Positions 33,001 to 45,047 of a stretch of DNA of 64,000 bases are shown here, piece after piece. Position numbers and translations under genes: made by a program. How positions within the stretch are numbered: the first letter of the stretch is position 1; each line of letters opens with the position of its first letter. The stretch comes from Neospora caninum Liverpool (taxonomy: Eukaryota; Apicomplexa; Conoidasida; Eucoccidiorida; Sarcocystidae). The stretch covers positions 1,860,001 to 1,924,000 of the forward strand of contig NC_018398.1 in the NCBI RefSeq assembly GCF_000208865.1. Direction: 5' to 3'. The notes under the pieces are model-generated. The model saw nothing but the letters and a program-made list of their open reading frames with translations, was not told where the DNA came from and made no database searches.

Positions 33001-36000
33001 TCGCGTGTCCGTCCCTTACACGTCTAGGAGGATATCTGAGATGCTGAGTTTTGGAAAAAAAACCCGAATGGTGATACGTCAACACTGTTTGACTCGAGTG
33101 TAAGCCGGAGAGGGGTTCTGGCTCGGACAGATCCACGAGATAAGTAGTGGGCGTGGGGGAGAGGCGCGAGAGCCCATTCTCAAAGATTGCACGACGGCCA
33201 CATGCAGTCTTGTCCTTGCGAGTTCAAGGGCGCCCCCGTGCCCGTTTGTCTCTAATAAGTCTCGTGAAAGTCTTCGCTTGTCCCGGTCGCGTTCGCGTCT
33301 CGGTCTTGAGAATCAAGAGTGTGCTGCCGCGTTCTCCGTTCCTTGCCAGGGGCCGCAGCTGCCTGGAGAGCCAAAATATCTGTTTTTGTGGCCTTGCTGT
33401 GTTTTTTGTGCGTTCGGTCCACAGCTGGGTCGTCAGTTTAAACCGCTTGATCCAACACAATCCACTTCGCGTCCTTTTCACTGCAGATGAATTTTCTCGC
33501 CAGCTCCGCGTCATGCGCAAGCACCACATGCAGCGTCTGCGCCTGGAGTGTCTCTTGGCCCACACGCAACTGCACATGGGGCACTCTGAAGCTCGCACCG
33601 GAAAGGTGCCTGACGGCTTGCGGGGACCCAGTCTTTCTGCGGAGAAGGCGAAAGGGAAGATCGCGGGAAACGGCGCGTCGCCTCCGAGCTCCACCGCCAA
33701 CCCGGCCCCCACGCTCCCGCCGCACACCGTGACTCACTTCCAAGAACTCACTGCGGCGCTGGCTGGATGGGACGTACCCCGGGGGGACGCGCGTCGGGCC
33801 TTGAAGGCGGACGCACCCCCTTGCAGAGAGCGGCACGGCGACGTCGTGTCTGTTTTCGAAGACGAGACCGACACTTCGGGGGGAGAGGCTGACAGCCCCT
33901 GTCGAGTCCACGTTTCCCTCTGCAGGCCGGGGGAAGCGAGACGCGGGCTGCATCGCCTGCGCAGATACCCCTCGGCGCCTCCACTCTCCAGCTGCTGCAG
34001 CACGACTTCAGGGAGTGGCGGCGACCTCAACAGCGGCGACGAATTTCCACGACTTGGGTCGTGGACCGCCGGCTCTCTCGCGGGGGTGCCGTCCTCAGGC
34101 GCGAACGTCCCCAGCTCCAGACTCAAGTCGCCCCGAGAGCCGGGACTGACCACCAGCCGCAAGTCGCCGCAGGCTGGTGGCTTCCCTTCGGGGCCTCTCT
34201 CGACGTTTTCGCCGACGCTCACGAGTTCGAGCGGCGGGGCGGAGCGGGCGAGCAGCCATCGCAGCACGTGCGCGTCCGGTGGCGAAGAGGCAAATCGCGC
34301 ATGCACCGTGAGACCAGGCTGCGCGTGTCCAAAGTGTACGGGGATCCGCGCGGCAGCTGAACTGCTGGTACGGGCGATCCAGGGCGGCGCACACGCCCCC
34401 ACAGCCTCTCCTGTCGCCTCAGCCGCGACGCCCCCCTCGCGGACAGCCCCAGAAGGGGAAAGCGACGCGGCTGACCGCGGGGACAAGTCGACTGGAATCG
34501 AGTGGACGGAAGGCGCGCTTCCAGATGCCTCAGAGATTCCACAACGACCGGATCAAGAGGAAGAGAGGAGCGACCGAGACGAGCAGTTGCCCAGCACGTT
34601 CACCCACCAACGCGGGGCGGTTTTGTCTCAGTCGCCGCTTCACCGCAGCCTGCAAGGCGCGCCTGCGGGGCCTCTGGGCGTGAATAGGGACTCGGCGGCC
34701 TTTGCGCCTCAACCCGCTTCGCCTGTCACGACATCGAGCGGTCTCGGCGTGTCAGGGACATCTCGACTCGCGTCCGACTCGGCTCGTGGCCCCAATCTTT
34801 CTGAGGCTGTGTCTGTGAATTCCGCCTGGTCTGGACCGACGGTGCTCCTGCAAGGAGCTCACGACCCATTTTTGGGGCCCGTGGAGGAGATGAGAAGCCT
34901 GTGGAGAAGCAGGAGCTTCACCTCGGCGGATGCGGCGGCGACCGAGCTGCGGCGATGGGACTGGACCGGCGCATGCGCCTCCAGCTGTCCCTCGCGGTCG
35001 GGCGCCGGGACCCCTGGCGCCTCCAGTCGATCGAAGACGGCGCAGGCTCTCCTGCGGTTCGTGCCCCGCGGCTGGGGAGGCAGCAAACGGTGCGAGTCCA
35101 GTTCCTCTCGGAGTCTAGCGCGCGTCGAGCAACAGATAGGGGAAGGACAGATCTCCGGAGAGGAGACACCTTCGTGTGTGGGCCCTCATCCGAGTCTCGC
35201 GTGGCCGTCCTCTGACTCTGCCGCGAGGCCGTGTCTCTGCCCCCATCGCCCGGCGTCCGTGCTCCCTCTTGACAGGGTCGAGACGAACCGAGGGGCCGAA
35301 GCAGAGACCAAATGCGTGGACGCGCCCTTTGCCCCGTCCAGGTGCGGGCCCTACGTGCCTTTCTACGGGGACTTTTGTTCACGTTCTTCAGGTCGCCTGT
35401 CCCCGCTGCACATATCTGGGAGCGCGGCCTGCTTCGCTGGACATTCGCCCGGGGGACCGCGCGTCTGCATGCACCGCATGAATCACGAGGAAAGATCTGT
35501 TGAGGGCCAAGGCAGCGCCTGGGGAGGGCGCGGCGTGCCAAGTGCGCTCTCCACGGAGTTTCGGGAGCGTCCCGCTGGAGCGCGGTCCTCCAGAAGCGGT
35601 CAGTCGGGCTCAGGAGCAACCGGTTCCTCGGACGCGCACGCTGGGACAAAGAGACGGGGCCTCTCTCGGGGCTTCAGTTTCTTTTCCAGGCGACGCACTT
35701 CCGAGAAGGACACCCACTCCCCAGCTGGAAAGCCCGGCATCAAGCGATCCGCTTCCTGCTTCACAGCCGGAGACAGACAGGCTGGCCTCTGCCTGCCCCA
35801 CAGTGCTGCCTCAGTCGTCCTTTGGGGACTGAGACTGAAAAGGCTCTCGAGAGCCGAGCACGGCCCCCAGACTCCCGACGCGGCAAGCGTCAGCTGGAGT
35901 GCTTCCCGAGGCTCGCTTCAAGTGCCAGGCCTGGAGGGCCCCAAGTGCATGCATCCCGCGGTAGACAAGGAGGGATTTCCTCAGGAGGCCGCGGCGCTGA

Positions 36001-36863
36001 AAGCCTCCCCTCACGGAGTTTTCGCGCACGCGATGCCGCCCTTCTTTGGCGAGGGAGCTTTGCCTCTCGCTCATCCAGGGGAAACCGCATGCGCTCCGTG
36101 TGGGGGCTGGGCCGGCTGCAGCGTTCCGTTGGCATCTCTGCGCGGCGTTTGTGGGGCTGCGCGGAACGAAGACAGCGAGAGTGTCGAGGGCTCCGCCGCC
36201 TCGGCCGAGGAACGCGGCGTGCCTGTTCCGCCAAGTCTTTTGGCGGCGCGCGTGGCAGGGGGTGCGTGCGCGTTCGCAGGGGGGCTTTTTGTCCCCCTTC
36301 CCCACGCTCCCCACAGTTTGCCACTCAACCTACACGCCCCCCACCGAGGCGTTCTGCCTCAAGCATGTGTTTACAGGACACACGCCCTGGCTGCGGAAGG
36401 CCTAATGCATGGCTACCGGCCTGTTAATGTATGCTGGAAGTCGAAAGACGAGGGCAATGAGCCTGGCTGCCGCGCCGCGGGTCCCCTGCGGCCCGCTGCT
36501 GGCCTCCACCCAACTCCAGTCTCCTCGCCCTACGGACCCGTGGTCCTCAAGCCGGTGTCTGATCGGAGCCAAGAGTTTCAGGCTTCGCACCCTGCTTCGG
36601 CGTCTCCACATGCGCAAGCCTGCGGCGCTTTTCTGGGACGCGAAGCGAGCAATGACGGGAAACAGGAAGGTTCCCATTTGCCACGCCCCGTTTCGTGCAG
36701 CCTCAGCGACGAAACCGCACCGAACTTCCCCGAGGCGGCAGCTAGCCCGCCAGGGACGCTCACGCCGCCAGGAGTAACTGCCTGTCTGCCGTCTGAGGAT
36801 GACGAAGAGGAAGTCCAGTTTTGTATTTTCAGTGAAGACGAGGTGTCCGGAAAAGCAGACTAG
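27064..36863 (+). CDS. Giant low-complexity protein (about 3104 aa) from two long exons
   Basis: The first frame runs from ATG 27064 (good context, AAAATGA) to a TGA at 32941. The second long frame begins upstream of 33147 with no ATG of its own until 33513. The first stop overlaps a donor (GCCAA|GTGAGG, exon end 32939). A pyrimidine-rich acceptor (GTTCGGTCCACAG) at 33424 restores phase, joining ...TAEDAAN to WVVSLNRLIQ and giving exon 2 as 33425-36863. I recognise no family. Visible features: a helix with an Ala/Val run near residues 290-325; paired cysteines CAFC and CSCG near residue 840; an amphipathic, leucine-rich helix near 885; Ala-rich helices near 930-1020; CACPKC near 2258; and a strongly acidic C-terminus (SEDDEEEV). 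The rest is rich in Ser, Arg, Gly, Glu and Pro. A scaffold or regulatory role is only a guess. Another acceptor at about 33351 is also in phase. Confidence 0.6.
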
Positions 36864-38536
36864 GACGCGCGACAAGAGGCAGCTGGACCTTTGTCATGAG
36901 CGCTCCGAGGCGAAGCGAAACTTGGCCGCGCTTCAGGGGCGAGAAGCAGGTTGTTGGCCAGTCAGTACGGCCTCACAGCCTTATTAACAGTGGAGCATCT
37001 CGTGTTTTCCTCGTGTCAGACCCGGGACCTGAGCAAGACGGTTCTTATGAAAATGCCCGCCTCTCTTGATGCGCACGCTTTCTCTGCCCAGGGAAGGTTG
37101 CGTGGGCGAAGACGACCCGTGGCCGAATCGACTCCAGAGGGGCTCGAGTGTCTAGCCTTAGCTCGGTGGAGCAGTTTCCCCTCCAGTCCGGGTTCCGTGC
37201 TTTGGTGGGGCCACCCTCGCGAGCAGCGAAGGAACGTGCGGCGGGAAATGGTGAACAAAAAAGCTAACGGCCGTGAAACCCGCAAAGAGAGCCGCGTTGG
37301 AAGTCCAGAGACCACATACTAGTGTTCGCGAGTGTACGTTTCTTTTTGAAGCATAGGGCACTTCTCGTTCAGCTGTCTCTGCGGCGACGGAGAGTCAGAA
37401 GGAACGCCAGTTTTGAAGGGACTCGTATTTTTGAACTTTTCCCCGCCCGTGCTTCGGTTAAGCATTTCAGAGATGTGTGTTGTGTGCAATCGCCCGCTCC
37501 ACGCGGTCAGCTTCTTCTGAGCTCTATTCGCATGCAGCCAAGCGTCCAGCTCCACATATCTGCATGTATCTAGAGTGAGACCAAGCATATACGAATCTAC
37601 ATTTACATCTTTATACAAGCAGATGTGCAGATAGTAGCCTTCACGTTTGTTTCTTCTCTCCTGCGTTAGGTCTTGGAATAGGTACGTAGACAAAAGGCAG
37701 CAGTTTTCAGGCGTTTCTACAACCCATCCAGTCTTCTTTCCGGAATGGATACACGGACAACCTGTGCACACAGTTTCAACTCGCAATGCCAGACGCAAGT
37801 CTCCCACAACTCATCTTCGCGAAGCGTACCTCCTGCGTAGACATCAACGGACACATAAATGTTTGTTAGATGCGGCAGTGTAGGCACGCATACACGATGA
37901 TATTTTTTGCATGCATGTCCAGATAATGCAGAATTACAAGTACTCGCTTCACGCTTCAAAAACGAATTTCGCTGAGGGACGAGACATCCCAACAGACGGT
38001 ACCTACACGAGTCCAGCTGTACACATGTGTATGCAAGTAACTCAGAAATTTTTAAAGTTGTGGATTTCGGAAGCAGAGGCAGCCGTGGCGCAACGGTGTT
38101 TCTGCTTCACTTGCCCACATCGTGAAGAACAACGGAACGAATGCGCCGCGAAAAAAATCTCTCATCTTCAATCTGCGCGCGGCCAAGGTCCTCGGTTGAA
38201 ACCCAGACGCCCTCACGCAGAGAGTTACGTCGAAAAAACTGAAACGCAGGGAAGGCAAATACCTACACTGGTCTAGAGAAAGCCACGGATGTGCAGCTTC
38301 TCAGTCGGTTCCAGTCGAACCAAGGTGAAGAGCTTCCCCGCTCTGATTAAGGAAAACGTAGACTGCGCGATAGCAACGGACGGCCCCCAAATCATGTGTA
38401 TATACACCGACACAAGCCGGAAATGCACATGTGGACAAGTGAATAGGATTCGAGGCCTGCAAATATATACGTAGATTTTTAGGTTTCCCTTGGACAGCTC
38501 CGTAAACAAAAGAAGCAGCCGGCACAAGTGTCTCGG

Positions 38537-38577
<41 letters not shown>

Positions 38578-38720
38578 ATACAGAGAGAGAGAGGGAGAGA
38601 GAGACGCAGGCAGGAACAAATGGATGGCTTTTAGCTTGGGTTTGCGGAAAGATGGCCCGGCTCATTGGAAGAGAAAACAGATGCGCTTTCCGGTGAAAGT
38701 TTCAAAACACCGTCGACCTT
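36864..38720. other. Convergent intergenic region
   Basis: It lies between the 3' ends of the giant gene (+) and the palmitoyltransferase gene (-). It contains a (TA)n run at about 38538-38573 followed by a GA-rich run. No coding exon is supported. Confidence 0.5.
38538..38605. repeat. (TA)n followed by (GA)n microsatellite
   Basis: A TA run (about 38538-38573) followed by GAGAGAGAGAGGGAGAGA, just beyond the palmitoyltransferase stop codon. Confidence 0.9.
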
Positions 38721-39093
38721 TTAGACCTGTGCATCAACGGGCACGGCAGCGTGTGCGTCGGCAGGTATTTCTCTGCACGTTGGAATCGCTCCCTCTCCCT
38801 CGTGTTTTCCAGCTTCAACACCGTTTCCTGCATGCGCCTGGCCATTCGCGTCTTCAGCTTCGTTACTCGCCCCCAAGTCTTCCACGCTCGTTGTCGGGGC
38901 GGTGGCGAAGTCGCGCAAACCCACAGGGATGGTGCTGTTCACACTTGGAACGGCCGTCTCTCCTCCCGGCGGAGAGTGAGCATCGACTCGGTAAGGGAAA
39001 ACATCTCCTGAGCGAAGAAACACCGAATCGCACCAAATCTAAACCCGCGCCAATCCAGCGGCGCCAAACACCATGCAGATGAAGGGCTACTTG

Positions 39094-39132
<39 letters not shown>

Positions 39133-41317
39133 GTGCCTGTCAATATCCAGCCTTTGCACATCCATACATATATATATATATATATGAATATATGCCTGGC
39201 TTTGTCTTCAAAATCTTCTACAAGAGAGAGAGCGGAGCGAGAAAGAAAAGACGAGGCAAAAGGGAAGCGCAGGACAGGGGCGAGCAAGACAGCAAGGCGC
39301 ACACAGGACGAAACACTCGTTTGCCAAAAGGAATGCAGCTGCCTGACAATACCTGAGCAGACGGGTTGTCGGGGTGCGACGGGGAGAAACCACGACCCAT
39401 CAAATTTTCCAAAAATCTGAAGGAACACGCACAGGCAACTTCGACAGGAGTCGCATAAATCGAAAGTGCTGTGCTTCATCACATAGACATGCATTTATAT
39501 ATATATATATATATAGGTATATGTCTGTGGTTACACACATCTGCCGCTCTGTCTCTATGAACAATTCTTTCCTGTACATTCCTGTCCGATATCTCTCTTG
39601 CTGCACGGTATTTCTGCTTTTGCTGGAAGGTTGGACGCGCTGGCGAAGAGAGGAATGTCGATCTGCACGCAGAAGCCCCCAGGTTCTCACTTGTTGCATG
39701 TTCGCGAGGCGGCCGACGTTGTAGGGATTTGCCGACGGATATTGCACTTCAATTGTCGTCATATTCACGAGGACGTAGTAAAGGTGAGTCAGGAACATCT
39801 GCAATGGTCATCAAAAGAAGGTGCGAGGCAGAGAAAAAACCACCGCACCTTGGCGCTGTTCGCGGCGCACACAGTGCCAGCAGCACCCCGAGCGAAAACC
39901 CCGCTCCTGGTTGTCGAGATGAGAATTCACAGTGTAGAGATACGCTCGCAACCCGTGCTCCAAAGCGAATAGCAAGAAAGGTACAAGACTTTTGACAGAA
40001 TTCCCGCCTCCTACACAGCATTTCGCATGGTAACAACTGGACACGCTTTTAAGCAAGACCCGAGGCATTCCCGCCGAAGCGCGATCGCGACCGGGACCCT
40101 CTCAAGTGGCAAAAATAATCTCCCATGCGCACTCTCGGGGGGTCCTCGCTGTCTTCCTTTCCGCCTCCGTTGCTTCCCCTTCCCAACCTATTCTCTGTCC
40201 GCTTCTTCCGACCCGTGTACTGGGTTGCTTTATGCCCCTGGGTCTCATCCCGTGGCCGTTGCCGAGTTTAAGTGCATGCAAAGCTGAAGCCTCACCACGA
40301 GAGTGACAACGCCGAACGTCACTTGCATCACCCAGGCTGCAGGAGACAAAGGGAGACCACACAAACCGCAGATATATCCAGCGGACGAAATTCCCTCAAC
40401 CCCCCCCCCCCCCTAGGCCACAGCTCTGTGGTACTCAAGCAGTGCGTCCATCTACAGAGAGAAGCCACTGCGAGAGCGAACGGGAGTATTGGGAGGGCGG
40501 GGGCTTTCCGAACTGCATGGTGCAAGCAACCGGTATTGAGCCAAACCGTCGCTGGTTTTAAATAGTCTACAATTCAAAATGTGTGCGCGGGCAATTATCA
40601 GAACGTCGGTTTCAGAATTCTACAATAAAGGAGGGGTTTGCATGGATAAACGTTTCTTGAATACAAATTGAAACAGAATTAGTCATGGACTGAACATATC
40701 CATGCCTGTGTACGTTCTCCGTTCACGATACCCCGAAGGCGCACCCTGCTTAGCGCTTGTCAATACACAAATTGGGAAATGCGCTTAAGGCCACCAGCGG
40801 GTATCTCTGCTCGAAGAAGCGAGACTCGACGCTTGGCGGTTCCTTCTCAAGTGCTTTGTAGGAGAATTTTTTCGCTGCTTGTTTTTTCGTGTCCTCGATA
40901 TAGAGAGGGAGAGGAACTGCGAACGTGTAGCCCCATATACGAATGCCTGTGTCGATACAGGCGATAGAGCGACGGGCGCGTGTACATCCCAACCGGTCTG
41001 CTGTTTTCGCTGCATTACAACTTGGTCACGACACAAAAGAGCAAACGAAAACAAGCAGGCACGAAAGCGAGGCCCTCAGGTGAAAGGGGAGACAGCCGTG
41101 CGCAGGGGAGATTCTTACAGATCAAGAAAACGCCCCATACTCCTGGGGACAGACTCTGACTCTGCAGGCAAGACAACACTCAGTCCACAAAGCCGACAGG
41201 TGATTCACACTCTTCACATGCGAATGGAACAGGAGTCACTCTCATTCGTCGATGGAAACCGGAGTGGTACTCAGCACTACATACATACATACATACATAC
41301 ATGCATGCATGCATACA

Positions 41318-41360
<43 letters not shown>

Positions 41361-42251
41361 ATACATGGCGAACTACGATATATGAGGAGCTCGCATCGCT
41401 GCATGTGCCAGATGTTCGTCGACGCGTAAGGAATCGCCATCTCATTCACACTCAAAACAAAGTGGCGTCCCTGTGTCCCACGGCTCTTCAGCGGGCATAA
41501 CAGACCGAAAAGCTATGCCTACCCGCCAATTTATCTGTTCATGTGTAAGAACACCCACAAGCTTCCTTATGAGAAGGTCGCGCGCCAAGAACATACAAAG
41601 GGAGAAACACTTATATTCATATATATATATATATAGATGGATATTGTAGATGTGCGCAAATGGCTGAGCATGCAGGCACACGGCCGTCTACGTCCTCGCG
41701 ACTCTAGTTGACATACGGCCCTTTCCGTCATTAGCAGTTTCTGGATCTCCTCGCCGCCGCATTTTCCTCACTTACACGCGAGGAGTGGGAAGTGAAGAGG
41801 AACTCGTTGACGATCCAGGGCGCAGAGGAGGCACCCAGGAAGGTGCACACCAGCGCGCAGTAGAGATTGAAGAGAAGAAACTGCTTGTAGTTGTTGAACC
41901 CGACACAGTTGCCGACCCAGGGGCAGTGGTGATCCATTCGCATGACGCATTTGTTGCAAATCTGTCGGAAACAGATACAGAAAAAAGGCGTGAATTCGGC
42001 ACAGACGATCGGCGGGTTCACAATCCTTGCCGAGCCCCACCGTCGGCATCCTGGACGCAACTCTACCCGCTCACTGAGCATGAGTCACAGAGAACCCATA
42101 TTTTTGCCAACCCCCTTACAGGGGCGACCGACGGCTCGAGCGACGGTAAACAGACGTGAGCATTTTCACGAAATAGGTCTAAAACAGATCAAGGTCACGC
42201 CCTCGAATTTGCTGCGACATCACGCTACGTTAAACTCCGCCAACGCCTTTC

Positions 42252-42289
<38 letters not shown>

Positions 42290-42896
42290 CATACAAACAT
42301 ACATACATACATACATACATACGCGTGTATATGTACGCAACTCGAGATCACATAAGCAAGCGTATGAAACAACGTAGGCGCAGATGCATCTCCAGGGAGA
42401 CGCACGCATCCGTGTGAAAAGATGTGTTTGTGTGTATAAGCGTGCTTACCGAGCAGTGGTGTGCTCTCTCAGGTCTCAGACCGTTTGCGCAGTGTGCGCA
42501 TGTCGTGGCATATCCAGCATGAAAATCGCGTATCCGACGAGGGCGCGTCCGAGGCGCCTCGCTGTCTCCTGTTAGGCTGTCTCCCCCTTCCTGGCTGACT
42601 GTTCCATCTAGCTTGATGAAGGGAATCTTCTTTGCGGTTGCGTCTGCGCGCCAGGCATCGCTAACTTCACCTGGGTCTCTCAGTGCACACGCGTAGAAGC
42701 ACCAGAGGGCGAGGAGCCATAGAGCCGTCCCGAAGACGCCGAGAACGGCCGCAAGCTGGGTATTGCTTTCCCGAACGGCGAGTTGCAAGTGGAGGTAGAT
42801 GTACACATAGCAAATCCATACAAAAACGAAAATACCAGTGACGATGATGAGGGGAATCGACGAGAGTCCCCGAACGACGCGGTTGGCCGCAAACAT
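38721..42896 (-). CDS. DHHC-type protein S-acyltransferase (palmitoyltransferase), 391 aa
   Basis: It transfers palmitate to cysteines of membrane-associated proteins through an acyl-enzyme on the DHHC cysteine. Exons: 42896-42450, 41961-41776, 41161-41119, 40336-40296, 39798-39691, 39416-39353 and 39007-38721. All six junctions are in phase with GT/AG ends. TM1 is about residues 14-37 and TM2 about 48-70. The zinc-binding CRD starts at '[16 protein letters not shown]' and continues '[18 protein letters not shown]', with D159-H160-H161-C162 catalytic. TM3 follows in exon 2. TM4 is pieced together from exons 3, 4 and 5 (14, 13 and 36 codons). The TTxE motif is TTIE at 253-256. A 94-residue hydrophilic tail ends the protein. 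The ATG at 42896 has A at -3 and precedes TM1 by about 13 residues, as is normal for the family. The frame is open upstream to 43037. Confidence 0.93.
39097..39186. repeat. Two (TA)n microsatellites
   Basis: TA runs at about 39097-39130 and 39168-39186 in the last intron of the palmitoyltransferase gene. Confidence 0.9.
39496..39515. repeat. Short (TA)n microsatellite
   Basis: A 20-bp TA run in palmitoyltransferase intron 5, between the exons ending at 39691 and starting at 39416. Confidence 0.85.
40400..40413. repeat. C homopolymer (about 14)
   Basis: A C tract in palmitoyltransferase intron 3, about 65 bp upstream of the 41-bp exon 4 acceptor. On the transcribed strand it is a G run. Confidence 0.85.
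41277..41352. repeat. (CATA)n/(CATG)n/(TA)n compound microsatellite
   Basis: About six ACAT units, then CATG units that recreate GCATGCA motifs, then a (TA)n run. It lies in palmitoyltransferase intron 2. Confidence 0.9.
42256..42330. repeat. (TA)n/(CATA)n compound microsatellite
   Basis: A TA run followed by about ten CATA/CAAA units in palmitoyltransferase intron 1. Its order resembles a mirror of the repeat in intron 2. Confidence 0.9.
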
Positions 42897-44471
42897 TGTT
42901 TGTTTCGCCGCATGCAGAAAGGAACGCGCTTGCTGGTTCACCGCGAAAACGGCCACTCGCAAATTGGCGCGTCTTCTGAGACAAGCAGCCTTGCGGATGG
43001 CAAGAAGCGAACGTCGGACGAAAGGGAGAAGCCGCACGCCGATCCGCGGGAAGACAACGAAGGTTCAGTTGCATGCGATGCGGAGCGTCGTAGCCTGGCC
43101 GACTATCGACATCGAAGTGGCATTCCACTCCGGGCAAATCTAGAAAACACGCATGTTGTCCTGAGAGCGGCACAAACGGAACGGCGTGCGTCGCAGGAAA
43201 AGGTGCCAAGACTTGCGGCGACTCACAACACGGCAACCGCCGACTCGCTGGGGAGAGAAGACACCTTCGTATCACCTTGACACGGGACACCAAATTTGAC
43301 GGGAACCTCCGCCTTGCCGCTTTCTTGATGGATCCTTGGCCATCACACTCGCGAACAACGGCAACGCCCCGCGAAGGTAATTTTCCCCCCGGCTCACCGA
43401 CGGCCACGCACCCAGCAGACTGCGCCAGGTGGAGCAAACCCGGCGTGGCTGCGGGCTTTCTCACTTTGCACGGAATCTCGGGGAACTAAGTGCTGCTTCC
43501 TATTCGGAAGAAGGTCTGGTGAGAATTTTAAGTTGGCGCTGCAGGCCAGGCTTTTTCTGTCGACTCGTGACTGTCTTTCACCTTCAGAGAACGTATGGCG
43601 ACTCAAGCAACGCAGCCACGCGCTCCCCTAAAGCTCCTACAGAACGTGAAGGACTTTAACAGGAGAACGGGGGAGGCGAAAAGGGGCCAGAACGTTCACG
43701 CGAACCTGACTGAAACCCCCAACAGTTCCAGAGAACTTACAAATACCGTCTCTGAAACAGGGTGCGGCCGTCGACGCGGGGTGTTGCAGTCGAAGGGAGC
43801 ATAGGCATCTCGCAAGAATCAAAACTCGAGACAAAGGTTTCCAGGTCCCGAGCCAGACGGACTGCATTTGCAAGTGCGTGCATCCAACAGTTTAGTAAGA
43901 TACTACGGAAAGAAATGCCTTAACAAAAGAAGCTGAAAAACCTGACAGGAACCTCGTGCCACTCTTCCGTGGACAAGGCCATGCACCGACTCAGTTGGCA
44001 AGACCACGCGCCTTTCGTTTCCCCGTGCGGAGAAAATCAGAGAAAGTCGCGAAATGAGAGACAAACGCCTAAAGTGACCTCAAAAATCTCACAAAAACGG
44101 AAAGGTTTTGTAAAATTATCTACGCGTGTGACGGAGACGAGTCTTGTCCAGCGAATGAGTTCGGATGCTAGCGCCTAGCGACGGTGGGAAAAGGCTGCAA
44201 CGGCGGGGATCGGGTGTGACGCGTTTCCTCCGCCCACATTTTCATGCGCAGTTTAGGTAGCTCTATGTCTCGAAAACGAGTTGAACAATCAGAATTGTCG
44301 GCCTCTCGTCCGCAGCTTGTGCCTCATTCTGCAAATTTAGCAGAAAGCTAGCATGACATCGGCCGCCTATCCGCCCCGCTATCATCGTCTCACGATTCCC
44401 ATCGCTCAGCAAGCTGATACATCTGCGCTCTCTTGTGATTTTTCCACCTGCACGCTAGAATGGTTTCTGCA
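42897..44471. other. Intergenic region upstream of the palmitoyltransferase gene
   Basis: No convincing exon on either strand. It should contain the palmitoyltransferase promoter and 5' UTR. Confidence 0.45.
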
Positions 44472-45047
44472 TTACCGCGGAATTCTGCCATTTCTGAACA
44501 GAAGAAATTGATGGTAAAGTTGTTTTCTCTTGTCAACTAGACACACAAAACGATTCCAGGGTCCCTCGGAGAATTCCTCAGGAATCGGGGGAAAAGACAC
44601 GGGGAAGAATTGCTGTACCGGGAACCCTCTCGTCAGGCCGGCTAATAGACGGAACGCATCACAAAATGCTAGCACCAGCGACAGGGGTCGTATGAGTTGT
44701 CGCTTTTTTTCCACATCTGTCTCCCGTTCCCATTGGCGATCTACATCAGGAGTGAAGAAAAACTCATCGCTTGTATTCGTGTGTGAAAAAGAGCCCGTGA
44801 GTGTTTGCTGTTTCAGCCAGAGCAGAGAGGAGAGCTCGTACACAATGCGTTGGGAAACACGAAGCGTGTCCAGTGTGTACAATACGGCAGTCTCACGCGT
44901 TTTTATGGGTAAGCGAGTTAACCGTACTTTCCTCACAGTGGAAAAATCGCTGGAATCGCCCTCTTTCCCGAGCAGCCTGCAAGTGACAGAATCGTCCTCA
45001 TCCGCCAACGCATCTGCCATGCACGTGGCACCCGCCTGGAATGCCAT
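44472..45047 (-). CDS. Doubtful orphan ORF (191 aa)
   Basis: An ATG-started, uninterrupted frame in a region with no other long ORF. The protein has a mixed, globular-looking composition: charged N-terminal half, hydrophobic 'LSLVLAFCDAFRLLAGL' near residue 130 and basic end. No domain is recognised and no upstream exon could be matched. The antisense frame is also open for 188 codons, so the openness may be chance. The base before ATG at -3 is T, a poor initiation context. Confidence 0.3.
   Translation of the reverse strand: MAFQAGATCMADALADEDDSVTCRLLGKEGDSSDFSTVRKVRLTRLPIKTRETAVLYTLDTLRVSQRIVYELSSLLWLKQQTLTGSFSHTNTSDEFFFTPDVDRQWERETDVEKKRQLIRPLSLVLAFCDAFRLLAGLTRGFPVQQFFPVSFPPIPEEFSEGPWNRFVCLVDKRKQLYHQFLLFRNGRIPR

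Noticed and set aside
33147..33424. Independent gene start for the second giant ORF at 33147
   Set aside because: The codon at 33147 is GTG, not ATG, and no good start lies before 33513. Splicing from the first giant ORF explains the frame better.
38080..38215. tRNA-like gene: A-box-like TGGCGCAACGG and B-box-like GGTTGAAACCC
   Set aside because: The boxes are about 110 bp apart, the B box has a mismatch at the invariant C, and I cannot draw an acceptor stem.
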